A stretch of DNA of 5,398 bases from CAZJWR01 sp964549765 (GTDB taxonomy: Bacteria; Zixibacteria; MSB-5A5; GN15; JAAZOE01), in NCBI GenBank assembly GCA_964549765.1, contig CAZJWR010000111.1, positions 1-5,398 of the forward strand, in the 5' to 3' direction. The notes below the pieces were generated by a model, which made no database searches, was not told where the DNA came from, and was given only the letters and a program-made list of their open reading frames with translations. The translations under genes and the position numbers were made by a program. Position 1 is the first letter of the stretch. Every line of letters starts with the position of its first letter. Shown here piece after piece: positions 1-5,318 of the stretch.

Positions 1-39
1 TATCACCCGGATATGCCCATGACCGAATTTACACAATAA
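1..39 (+). CDS. possible C-terminal tail of an upstream gene (partial)
   Basis: Frame 1 is open from the window edge and reads YHPDMPMTEFTQ before a TAA at 37-39. It could be the last 12 residues of a gene lying to the left. Twelve residues show no domain, and another frame is also open here, so this is only a placement guess. The stop lies about 100 bases before the STAS start, which leaves room for the promoter suggested there. Confidence 0.22.
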   Translation, partial: YHPDMPMTEFTQ

Positions 40-78
40 CCTTGACACAACCAAATCGACCGCGAGGCAATAATCGGC

Positions 79-108
79 TTGCGAATCGGCGGCGGTCTGG
101 CGTATATT
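79..108 (+). promoter_or_regulatory. candidate sigma70-type promoter for the STAS gene
   Basis: TTGCGA (79-84) and TATATT (103-108) are separated by 18 bases and lie 36 bases before the ATG at 144, giving a predicted leader of about 30 nt. A perfect TTGACA also occurs at 42-47, but no good -10 box lies 16-18 bases downstream of it; AATAAT at 69-74 is 21 bases away. The TTG of that hexamer could be misread as a start codon for a longer STAS protein. This is an eye-level match only. Confidence 0.4.
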
Positions 109-143
109 ATCGAACTACACGGAACCTCGAGAAAGGGAAAAGG

Positions 144-482
144 ATGAAATTCAACCATTACGAAAAGGGCGACGTCGACGTCATCGAAATCAAAGGCAAG
201 ATTATGGGCGGCGACGATTTCTCTCCCCTCGACGACAAGCTCTATGCGCTTATAGGCAAAGGCCGCAATAAGGCCGTGATCGATCTATCCAAGTGCGACT
301 GGATCAATTCCACCGGCCTCGGCCGCCTGATTCATCACTCGACTACGTTCAAGGCCCAAGGGGGCGAATTGAAACTAGCCAACCTGACCGAGAAAATCGA
401 GCAGATTATCACTATCACGCGGCTGACCGAGGTATTTGATGTGACCGATTCGGTCGAGGAGGCCATCGGGAAATTTAAATAA
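144..482 (+). CDS. STAS-domain protein, anti-sigma factor antagonist type
   Basis: This is a 112-residue single-domain STAS protein of the SpoIIAA/RsbV type. Such cytoplasmic proteins bind an anti-sigma kinase (SpoIIAB/RsbW type) and are switched off by phosphorylation of a conserved serine. The diagnostic stretch is AVIDLSKCDWINSTGLG at residues 44-60. S56 aligns with the phosphorylated serine of SpoIIAA (D-S-S-G-L-G there, N-S-T-G-L-G here), so the preceding Asp is replaced by Asn55. The second half (GGELKLANLTEKIEQIITIT, then VFDVTDSVEEAI) is the usual helix-strand-helix end of the fold, and the length matches the whole family. ATG 144 is chosen because AAAGGG (132-137) sits 6 bases ahead and the domain begins here. 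A TTG start at 42 would add 34 basic, non-conserved residues that overlap the promoter. No kinase or phosphatase partner gene is visible, so the regulated sigma factor or other target is unknown. Confidence 0.93.
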   Translation: MKFNHYEKGDVDVIEIKGKIMGGDDFSPLDDKLYALIGKGRNKAVIDLSKCDWINSTGLGRLIHHSTTFKAQGGELKLANLTEKIEQIITITRLTEVFDVTDSVEEAIGKFK

Positions 483-550
483 ATCGCGGCTTATGGATCG
501 TAACTCTCAGCGGCCCGGGCCGATCCGGCATCCGACGGCAATAGACCAGA

Positions 551-568
551 TCGGCTGCTGATAGCCGA
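551..568 (+). repeat. short inverted repeat (possible RNA hairpin)
   Basis: TCGGCT (551-556) pairs with AGCCGA (563-568) around a 6-base loop, with a possible extra G-T pair inside. It could form a small hairpin in a transcript running on from the STAS gene. The bases after it (GTCTTCAAC) are not a T run, so it is a weak terminator candidate at best. Confidence 0.3.
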
Positions 569-654
569 GTCTTCAACGGCGGGAACGCACAACGAGGGGG
601 TGCATACAGGACGAGAGAATTTGCATTTATTGAATTGATGATTCGCTTATGATT

Positions 655-677
655 TCGGCATCACACATCGGCATCAC
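655..677 (+). repeat. 10-bp direct repeat, 13-bp period
   Basis: TCGGCATCAC occurs at 655-664 and again at 668-677, separated by ACA. It lies in non-coding sequence about 100 bases before the small ORF at 775. It may be a protein-binding direct repeat or a slippage product; no further copies were noticed nearby. Confidence 0.5.
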
Positions 678-760
678 TCAATATGGGGAAAACGGCAGTG
701 TGTTCCGTTGCACTTTCGGCGCGCGTTGGCCGTAGGCATCAATAATATTTCTGACATCGA

Positions 761-770
761 AGGGAGGTGA
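761..770 (+). promoter_or_regulatory. near-consensus ribosome binding site for the 33-codon ORF
   Basis: AGGGAGGTGA at 761-770 is almost the full anti-16S complement. Its GGAGG-like core (763-767) sits 7 bases before the ATG at 775. It is the strongest Shine-Dalgarno in the window, far better than those of the polymerase and ligase genes, and is the main reason to take the small ORF seriously. Confidence 0.6.
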
Positions 771-774
771 AGCC

Positions 775-876
775 ATGACTTTCTTAATCGAGCCACAACA
801 ATTGAAGTCGTACCGGTGCTCGTACCCGGCAGGCCCGTGCCCCATTAAGGCTATCCCCTGCCGCATTATCGCATGA
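775..876 (+). CDS. small ORF, 33 aa, cysteine-containing, unknown function
   Basis: A 33-codon frame starts at ATG 775 right after a near-perfect Shine-Dalgarno and ends at TGA 874-876. I do not recognise it. The peptide begins MTFLIEPQQLKSYRC and carries three cysteines at residues 15, 22 and 29, spaced exactly seven apart, with Pro or Gly next to two of them (AGPC, AIPC). There is no signal peptide or clear membrane segment. It could be a small metal-binding or redox peptide, a leader peptide, or a chance frame; the Cys spacing alone does not decide. Its stop overlaps the start of a second small frame (ATGA). No confident promoter is seen directly upstream. The opposite strand is also open across most of it, so codon bias cannot settle the matter by eye. 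Confidence 0.4.
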   Translation: MTFLIEPQQLKSYRCSYPAGPCPIKAIPCRIIA

Positions 877-983
877 GCACGATTCTCGTTTCAGCGTGGT
901 GTCCGACGTGCGGGCGTCACGCGTCCCGCTCGGAACACTTAACTTTATTCATATTTGTTCATATAGTTACGGCAACTATATGA
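873..983 (+). CDS. small ORF, 36 aa, CxxC motif, doubtful
   Basis: ATG 873 overlaps the stop of the preceding 33-codon frame as ATGA, the classic geometry for translational coupling. The 36-residue product has a CxxC motif (WCPTCGRH, residues 9-16) followed by a hydrophobic end (LTLFIFVHIVTATI, residues 23-36). Against it, the second half runs straight through the AT-rich promoter and palindrome that seem to serve the polymerase operon, so the hydrophobic tail may simply be translated promoter sequence. It has no Shine-Dalgarno of its own and no recognised family. Confidence 0.2.
   Translation: MSTILVSAWCPTCGRHASRSEHLTLFIFVHIVTATI
948..983 (+). promoter_or_regulatory. candidate operator: perfect inverted repeat plus an extra half-site
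   Basis: TCATATAGTT (959-968) and AACTATATGA (974-983) are perfect 10-bp reverse complements around ACGGC. A third partial copy, TTCATAT at 948-954, lies exactly 10 bp (one helical turn) before the same heptamer at 958-964. The repeat covers the predicted spacer and -10 box of the polymerase-operon promoter, so a bound dimer would block RNA polymerase. The downstream genes are damage-tolerance polymerases, usually under LexA control, so a LexA-like repressor is the obvious candidate. The sequence is neither CTGT-N8-ACAG nor GAAC-N4-GTTC. Confidence 0.62.
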
Positions 984-984
984 T
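955..984 (+). promoter_or_regulatory. candidate promoter of the polymerase operon
   Basis: TATGAT (979-984) is a good -10 box. TTGTTC (955-960), 18 bases upstream, is a weak -35, as expected for a regulated promoter. Transcription would start near 991 and leave a leader of about 65 nt before the ATG at 1056. The region 935-1030 is strikingly AT-rich compared with the flanking genes. The inverted repeat at 959-983 overlaps both the spacer and the -10. Confidence 0.5.
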
Positions 985-1055
985 AATTCGCTTCAAATAA
1001 AGAACAAAAAGAATGTGATGTACATTTGTGCAGGTATGCCGTATCATAGCAGTGT

Positions 1056-2270
1056 ATGGCGACCTATTTATACATCGACGTCGACGCCTTTCTGGCGTCG
1101 GTCGAACAGTCAATCAACCGCAGTCTGAAAGGCCGGCCGGTTATGGTGGGCGGACTGAAAAACGAGCGGGGCATTGTCTATTGCCCCAGCTACGAGGCCC
1201 GGGCACGCGGGGTGCGGGTGGGAACATCGCTCCATGAAGCCGCCCGGCTGATTCCCGACGGCGTTTTCCTCAAAGGCGATTCCTTCACATATGACCGGTT
1301 TTCGGACAAATTCATGGCGATCCTCCATGACCATACCCCCCGAATCGACAAGATATCCCCCGACGAAGCCTGTCTCGATATCACCGGATTGGAGCGGAAT
1401 TTCGGGACACCTCGGGAATTGGCGCAACGGATCAAGGAGCGGGTGCGTGCGGAATTGTCGCTGAGCACGTCGGTCGGAATCGGATCGTCCCGGGTGGTGG
1501 CCAAGATCGCATCGGAGATCGTCAAGCCGGATAACCTGACGATAGTCCCGGCCGACGAGGAAAAGCAATTTTTGGCCCCGCTACCGGTCGAGAAAATTCC
1601 GGGCATCGGGCGGGTGAACCGAAGAATCCTGAACGAGATGGGCGTCAAAACCGTCGGCGATCTTCAGGCCGTACCGGAGGAATATCTAATCACCTTGTTC
1701 GGTCAGAACGGTCGTAAGTTCGCCGCCTACGCGCAGGGGACCGACGGGCCGCTGATCAGAAATTTCACGGCCGTGCGGTCGGTCAATCGGGAGACGGGCC
1801 TGGCCGAAGATATCACCGACGCCGAGTTCCTCATCGGACATTATTATTACCTGCTGGAGCGGGCCTGCCGTCGCCTGCGGCAGATTCAAAAGAAGGCGGG
1901 GCACCTGACGATCAAATTTCGCTATTGCGATTTCGAGCAGATCGAAGGACATAAAAGCATCTCTCCCCCGTCGTGGGATGAAAAGATATTTCAGGCGCAC
2001 GCCGAGGGGATGTTCCGGAGCCTGTATCGCCGCCGCCTGGGGATCCGTTTTGTCGGGGTGACGCTCGGCAATCTGAAAAGCTCCCTGCACAGCGAATCGT
2101 TCATTCTCGACCGAAGTGAAAAGGACGAACGGCTTATGGAAAGCATCGACTCCATCCGTAGCCGGTACGGCTTTCTGGCCGTCGGAACCGGCCGGACGAT
2201 CATCCTCGGCGACCATTACGCGCAGAAGGTAACCGGCTATGAACTTCGCACTCCCGGGCTGTCGCAGTAA
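1056..2270 (+). CDS. dinB: Y-family translesion DNA polymerase (DinB / Pol IV type)
   Basis: This 404-residue Y-family DNA polymerase copies past damaged template bases. The catalytic metal ligands are present: D8 in YIDVDAFLASVEQ and D103-E104 in SPDEACLD, so unlike ImuB proteins it should be active. Palm/fingers span roughly 1-165, with the YEARARGVRVG segment at 46-56. A helix-hairpin-helix thumb (IPGIGRVNRRILNEMGVKTVGDL, 181-203, in parts) follows, then the little-finger domain at about 240-350. Residue 13, where E. coli DinB has the steric-gate Phe, is Leu, as in mycobacterial DinB2. No C-terminal QLxLF-type clamp motif is seen; the end reads ELRTPGLSQ. ATG 1056 is the only reasonable start: an in-frame TAG lies at 1047-1049 and the next Met is residue 30, inside the palm. 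No Shine-Dalgarno precedes it. The last 32 bases overlap the downstream DnaE-type gene, which implies coupled expression. Confidence 0.94.
   Translation: MATYLYIDVDAFLASVEQSINRSLKGRPVMVGGLKNERGIVYCPSYEARARGVRVGTSLHEAARLIPDGVFLKGDSFTYDRFSDKFMAILHDHTPRIDKISPDEACLDITGLERNFGTPRELAQRIKERVRAELSLSTSVGIGSSRVVAKIASEIVKPDNLTIVPADEEKQFLAPLPVEKIPGIGRVNRRILNEMGVKTVGDLQAVPEEYLITLFGQNGRKFAAYAQGTDGPLIRNFTAVRSVNRETGLAEDITDAEFLIGHYYYLLERACRRLRQIQKKAGHLTIKFRYCDFEQIEGHKSISPPSWDEKIFQAHAEGMFRSLYRRRLGIRFVGVTLGNLKSSLHSESFILDRSEKDERLMESIDSIRSRYGFLAVGTGRTIILGDHYAQKVTGYELRTPGLSQ
2224..2230 (+). promoter_or_regulatory. ribosome binding site inside dinB for the DnaE2-type gene
   Basis: AGAAGGT at 2224-2230 lies 8 bases before the ATG at 2239 and inside the dinB reading frame. 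It supports ATG 2239 as the true start and hence the 32-bp gene overlap, a layout that couples translation of the two polymerases. Confidence 0.55.
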
Positions 2271-5200
2271 TTTCTCCCTGCTCTGGGGCACGGCTTTCCC
2301 GGCGCAGTTGGTGGCGCGGGCCGATGCCGCCGGGATCAGGCACCTGGGGCTGGCTGACATGGATAATCTGTACGGCGTCATCGATTTTGCCGACGCCTGC
2401 CGTGACGCCGGTATCAACGCCCTGATCGGCGTGCGACTGACGACATCGCTGGGCGCGCTGCACCTCATCGCCCGCAATTATTCGGGGTATCAAAACCTTT
2501 GCCGATTGGTGACGAAGCGCCAACTGGATGCGTCCGTCTCGGAATCCGACCTCGCCGCTCATGCCGGAAATATCGTCTGCCTTGCCGACCACGAACGGCC
2601 TTTGGCCGCGCTGAAGGAGGTTTTCGGTGATGCGCTCTATCTGTCGGTGGATCGTGATGCCAGTCCGTCGGGATATGATGCGGTCAAGGGACGTAATATC
2701 AAGCCGGTTGCGAACCCTACCGTGGGATTTCTCGACCGCGATGATTATCGCCTGCATATATTGCTGCGCGCCATCGATTCGGGATCGCTCGTGGATAATC
2801 TCAACGGCACCGCGCGCGACCGTCCGGATTGTTTTTTCCCGACGTCGCGCGACATGCACAGGTGGTACGCGCGTACGCCGGAGACTATCGCCAACGGTGT
2901 CCAGATGGCCGAATCATGCCGGGTGGCGTTCCCCGAGCACAGAAATCTCCTGCCGGATTACCCCGATTACGACGGCGACAAGGCGGAACATCTGAGGTCG
3001 AAGGCAATTGCGGGTCTGTGCGAAAAGAAGAAATGTATTGCGGGAAAATACCAGTCGCGGATGGATTTCGAACTGGCCGTGATCAACCGCACCGGTTACA
3101 CCGATTATTTTCTGATCGTATCCGGGATCGTCGACCATTGCCGCCGCGCCGGAATCCCCGTGGTCGGGCGCGGATCGGCGGCGGGATCGCTGGTCGCCTA
3201 TTCGCTCGGCATCAGCCAGGTCGATCCCATCACCGAGGGCCTGTATTTCGAGCGGTTCCTGAACGAGGCCCGATCCGATCCGCCGGACGTCGATCTCGAT
3301 ATCGACTGGCGGCGGCGCGACGATGTGCTCGAATATATCTACGACCGATATGGCCGCGACCGCACAGCCATGATCGCCAGCTATACCCGTTTCCGGGCGC
3401 GGCTGGCGGTGCGCGAGGTCGCCAAAGCGGTCGGGACCGATCCCGAGGAAATCAACCGTTTCGCCAAGCGTCTGCCGCGCGTCAATCCGACTGAGATCGT
3501 CGACGCCGTGAATCGGCTCCCGGCGACCAGCCGCGAACGCCTCGATATGGACCGATACCGACGGATCATCGAGCAGGCGGCGCGGCTGGACAATTTCCCC
3601 CGCCATCTCGGTATTCATCCCGGCGGTATTGTTATCACCCCGCGGCCGTTGACCGATTATGTGGCGCTCGAACGGGCCACCAAGGGGTTAGTGGTCACAC
3701 AATGCGACATGTATCAGGCGGAAAAGCTGGGTTTGGTCAAGATCGATATCCTCGGCCAGCGCGGCCAGGCAGTGATTGTCGATTGCGTGCAACATGCGAA
3801 GAAGATACACGGCGATGATTTCACCGTCCCCGACGGCGATCCCGCAACTTATCGCCTGCTGCAATCGGGCAAGACCATCGGGGCCTTCCAGATCGAGTCC
3901 CCCGGTCTGCGAGCGCTGCTGCGCGACCTTCACCCGGCTGAACTTAACGACGTCACCCTGGCGCTGGCCTTGATCCGCCCCGGGGCGTCGGATTCGGGGA
4001 TGAAAAAGGTTTTTCTCGACCGCCATCACGGCCAGGACACGACGGTTTACCCCGATCCGCGTCTCGAAAATATCCTCGCCGAAACGTACGGCGTGTTCAT
4101 TTATCAGGAGCAGGTGCTGTTGTGCGCGCAGGCCGTGGCCGGATTCAATCTTCCCGCGGCCGATTTGCTGCGGCGGGCCATCACCAAGGACCGCCACGGC
4201 GGTGCCTACAAGAAACTCTGCCGGCGGTTCCTCGACGGCGCGGTGGGCAACGGCGTACCGATCAAGAAAGCCATCGAGATTTTTAAACTGCTCAGTTTGT
4301 TCGCCGGATTCGGTTTTTGCAAGGCGCATGCCGCCACCTACGGTTATCTCGCGTACCAATCGGCGTACTTCAAGGTTCATTATCCGCACGTGTTCATCCG
4401 ATCCGTGCTCAACAACGACGGCGGCTATTATCCGGCGTCGGTGTATATCAGCGAGGCGCGGCGGTTGGACGTGCGCATTATGCCGCCCGATGTCAATCAC
4501 AGCGACGCCGACGAATCGCTGATCGACGACAGGATGTATATCGGGCTGGGTCGCATCAAGGATATCGAACGCCGCACTATCGAACAGATTCTCGCCCATC
4601 GTCCCTTTGCGTCATTCGATGATTTCCTTGCGCGGGTATCCTTGTCGGCATCCGAAGCCGAGAATTTTATCAAGGTCGGCGCCTTCGACGGCATCGAGGA
4701 CAACCGCCACCGTCTGCTGTGGCGTCTGCGGCTGGCGCAAAAGGCGATCCGGGGCAGGCGGCAGCCGGAGCAGGAATCGAACCGGCCGGGGTCCAGCGGC
4801 GACATTTTCGAAGGCCGCCTGGTCGTCCCGGGAGCGAAACATCTGCCGCAGTTGCCCACGGTGTCCGCCTATGAAAGATTCCGTTATGAAACCGACCTGC
4901 TGGGATTTTCGGCGTCATGCCATCCGCTGGATGTTTTCCCCGCCTATGACGGTGCGCCGGTATCGTCGCTGATGAAGCACACCGAGCGGAACGACCAGCC
5001 AATCGCGGCATCCGCCTGGTTGACTGATATCAAACATATCAAAACCCGCGAGAAGAAGGAATCGATGGTCTTTTTGACGTTCGAGGATCTGGACGACACA
5101 TTTGAGGTCGTTCTTTTCCCGGATATGTATCGTGAATACGCCGAATTGATCCGGCAGTATCGGTTTCTCCGGTTCTCCGGCAAAATCACCATCGACGGCG

Positions 5201-5271
5201 GCAATATCGCCGTCGCCGCCGACACGCTCTCGCCCGCCCCCACCGGTCTGGACGAAAAGCCGTATATATAA
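2239..5271 (+). CDS. dnaE2: error-prone C-family DNA polymerase (DnaE2/ImuC type)
   Basis: This is a 1010-residue bacterial C-family polymerase, shorter than replicative Pol III alpha (about 1160 in E. coli) and close to DnaE2/ImuC. PHP domain: about 1-215. Polymerase core: VVGRGSAAGS (308-317), catalytic D352 and D354 in PPDVDLDIDW, FPRHLGIHPGG (453-463), third aspartate D503 in VKIDILG, GAFQIESPG (548-556), and FAGFGFCKAHAATYGYLAYQ in the fingers (688-707). A helix-hairpin-helix part follows at about 765-820, and an OB fold at about 920-1000. The protein stops right after the OB fold, so the tau-binding end of the replicative enzyme is missing. SGDIF (853-857) sits where DnaE enzymes carry a clamp-binding motif such as QADMF. 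PHP metal ligands are mostly lost: the usual LHxH is LPGC (5-8) and the next motif is ADMD (39-42). No proofreading exonuclease is visible, consistent with low fidelity. It overlaps dinB, and ligA follows. It could alternatively be called a second DnaE of unspecified class. Confidence 0.94.
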   Translation: MNFALPGCRSNFSLLWGTAFPAQLVARADAAGIRHLGLADMDNLYGVIDFADACRDAGINALIGVRLTTSLGALHLIARNYSGYQNLCRLVTKRQLDASVSESDLAAHAGNIVCLADHERPLAALKEVFGDALYLSVDRDASPSGYDAVKGRNIKPVANPTVGFLDRDDYRLHILLRAIDSGSLVDNLNGTARDRPDCFFPTSRDMHRWYARTPETIANGVQMAESCRVAFPEHRNLLPDYPDYDGDKAEHLRSKAIAGLCEKKKCIAGKYQSRMDFELAVINRTGYTDYFLIVSGIVDHCRRAGIPVVGRGSAAGSLVAYSLGISQVDPITEGLYFERFLNEARSDPPDVDLDIDWRRRDDVLEYIYDRYGRDRTAMIASYTRFRARLAVREVAKAVGTDPEEINRFAKRLPRVNPTEIVDAVNRLPATSRERLDMDRYRRIIEQAARLDNFPRHLGIHPGGIVITPRPLTDYVALERATKGLVVTQCDMYQAEKLGLVKIDILGQRGQAVIVDCVQHAKKIHGDDFTVPDGDPATYRLLQSGKTIGAFQIESPGLRALLRDLHPAELNDVTLALALIRPGASDSGMKKVFLDRHHGQDTTVYPDPRLENILAETYGVFIYQEQVLLCAQAVAGFNLPAADLLRRAITKDRHGGAYKKLCRRFLDGAVGNGVPIKKAIEIFKLLSLFAGFGFCKAHAATYGYLAYQSAYFKVHYPHVFIRSVLNNDGGYYPASVYISEARRLDVRIMPPDVNHSDADESLIDDRMYIGLGRIKDIERRTIEQILAHRPFASFDDFLARVSLSASEAENFIKVGAFDGIEDNRHRLLWRLRLAQKAIRGRRQPEQESNRPGSSGDIFEGRLVVPGAKHLPQLPTVSAYERFRYETDLLGFSASCHPLDVFPAYDGAPVSSLMKHTERNDQPIAASAWLTDIKHIKTREKKESMVFLTFEDLDDTFEVVLFPDMYREYAELIRQYRFLRFSGKITIDGGNIAVAADTLSPAPTGLDEKPYI

Positions 5272-5276
5272 CGAAA

Positions 5277-5318
5277 ATGTTGACGCCGGAAATCATAACC
5301 GATAGATTATCGTCATGA
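5277..5318 (+). CDS. 13-codon leader ORF overlapping the ligA start
   Basis: ATG 5277 opens a 13-residue frame, MLTPEIITDRLSS, whose TGA (5316-5318) overlaps the ligA ATG as ATGA. The ligA start has no visible Shine-Dalgarno, so ribosomes ending here could reinitiate on ligA. The mini-frame itself also lacks a clear ribosome site and starts only 5 bases after the polymerase stop. It may be fortuitous; no peptide function is implied. Confidence 0.2.
   Translation: MLTPEIITDRLSS

Larger units (their letters stand above)
483..774. other. intergenic region with short repeats, no recognised gene
   Basis: This is about 290 bases between the STAS stop and the small ORF at 775. All ATG-started frames on the + strand here are under 30 codons and lack a Shine-Dalgarno. 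It holds a 12-bp palindrome CGGCCCGGGCCG (511-522), a short hairpin (551-568) and a tandem-like 10-bp direct repeat (655-677). The minus-strand frame crossing 678-866 shows no family motif and has no visible ribosome site. No convincing intrinsic terminator (GC stem followed by a T run) is present after the STAS gene. Confidence 0.5.

Noticed and set aside
42..143. A longer STAS protein starting from TTG 42
   Set aside because: The added 34 residues are basic, low-complexity and outside the STAS fold. The TTG is part of a TTGACA hexamer and lacks a Shine-Dalgarno, while ATG 144 has one.
171..182. 12-bp palindrome GACGTCGACGTC, similar to a stretch near 1080
   Set aside because: It encodes Asp-Val-Asp-Val in the STAS gene, and the similar stretch encodes the catalytic Asp-Val-Asp of DinB. 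Codon use explains both.
495..526. GGATCG / CGATCC pair around CGGCCCGGGCCG, considered as the STAS terminator
   Set aside because: The loop is 20 bases, the inner palindrome has no loop, and no T run follows.
678..866. Minus-strand 62-residue frame opposite the small ORF
   Set aside because: No ribosome site and no recognised motif. The plus-strand frame has the near-consensus Shine-Dalgarno instead.
1056..2270. Calling the Y-family gene imuB
   Set aside because: ImuB proteins lack the catalytic acidic residues; here D8, D103 and E104 are all present.
1686..2477. Long minus-strand frame (263 codons) across dinB and the start of the DnaE2-type gene, and similar antisense frames at 2200-2859, 2914-3618 and 3688-4599
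   Set aside because: They are antisense to clearly identified polymerases, lack any family motif, and are expected in GC-rich coding DNA.
5193..5215. 8-bp-arm hairpin CGACGGCG / CGCCGTCG near the end of the DnaE2-type gene, considered as a terminator
   Set aside because: It lies inside the coding region, is followed by GC-rich sequence without a T run, and ligA continues on the same strand.
2239..5271. Calling the C-family gene the replicative Pol III alpha (dnaE1)
   Set aside because: It is about 150 residues short, ends right after the OB fold, has degenerate PHP motifs and overlaps a translesion polymerase gene.
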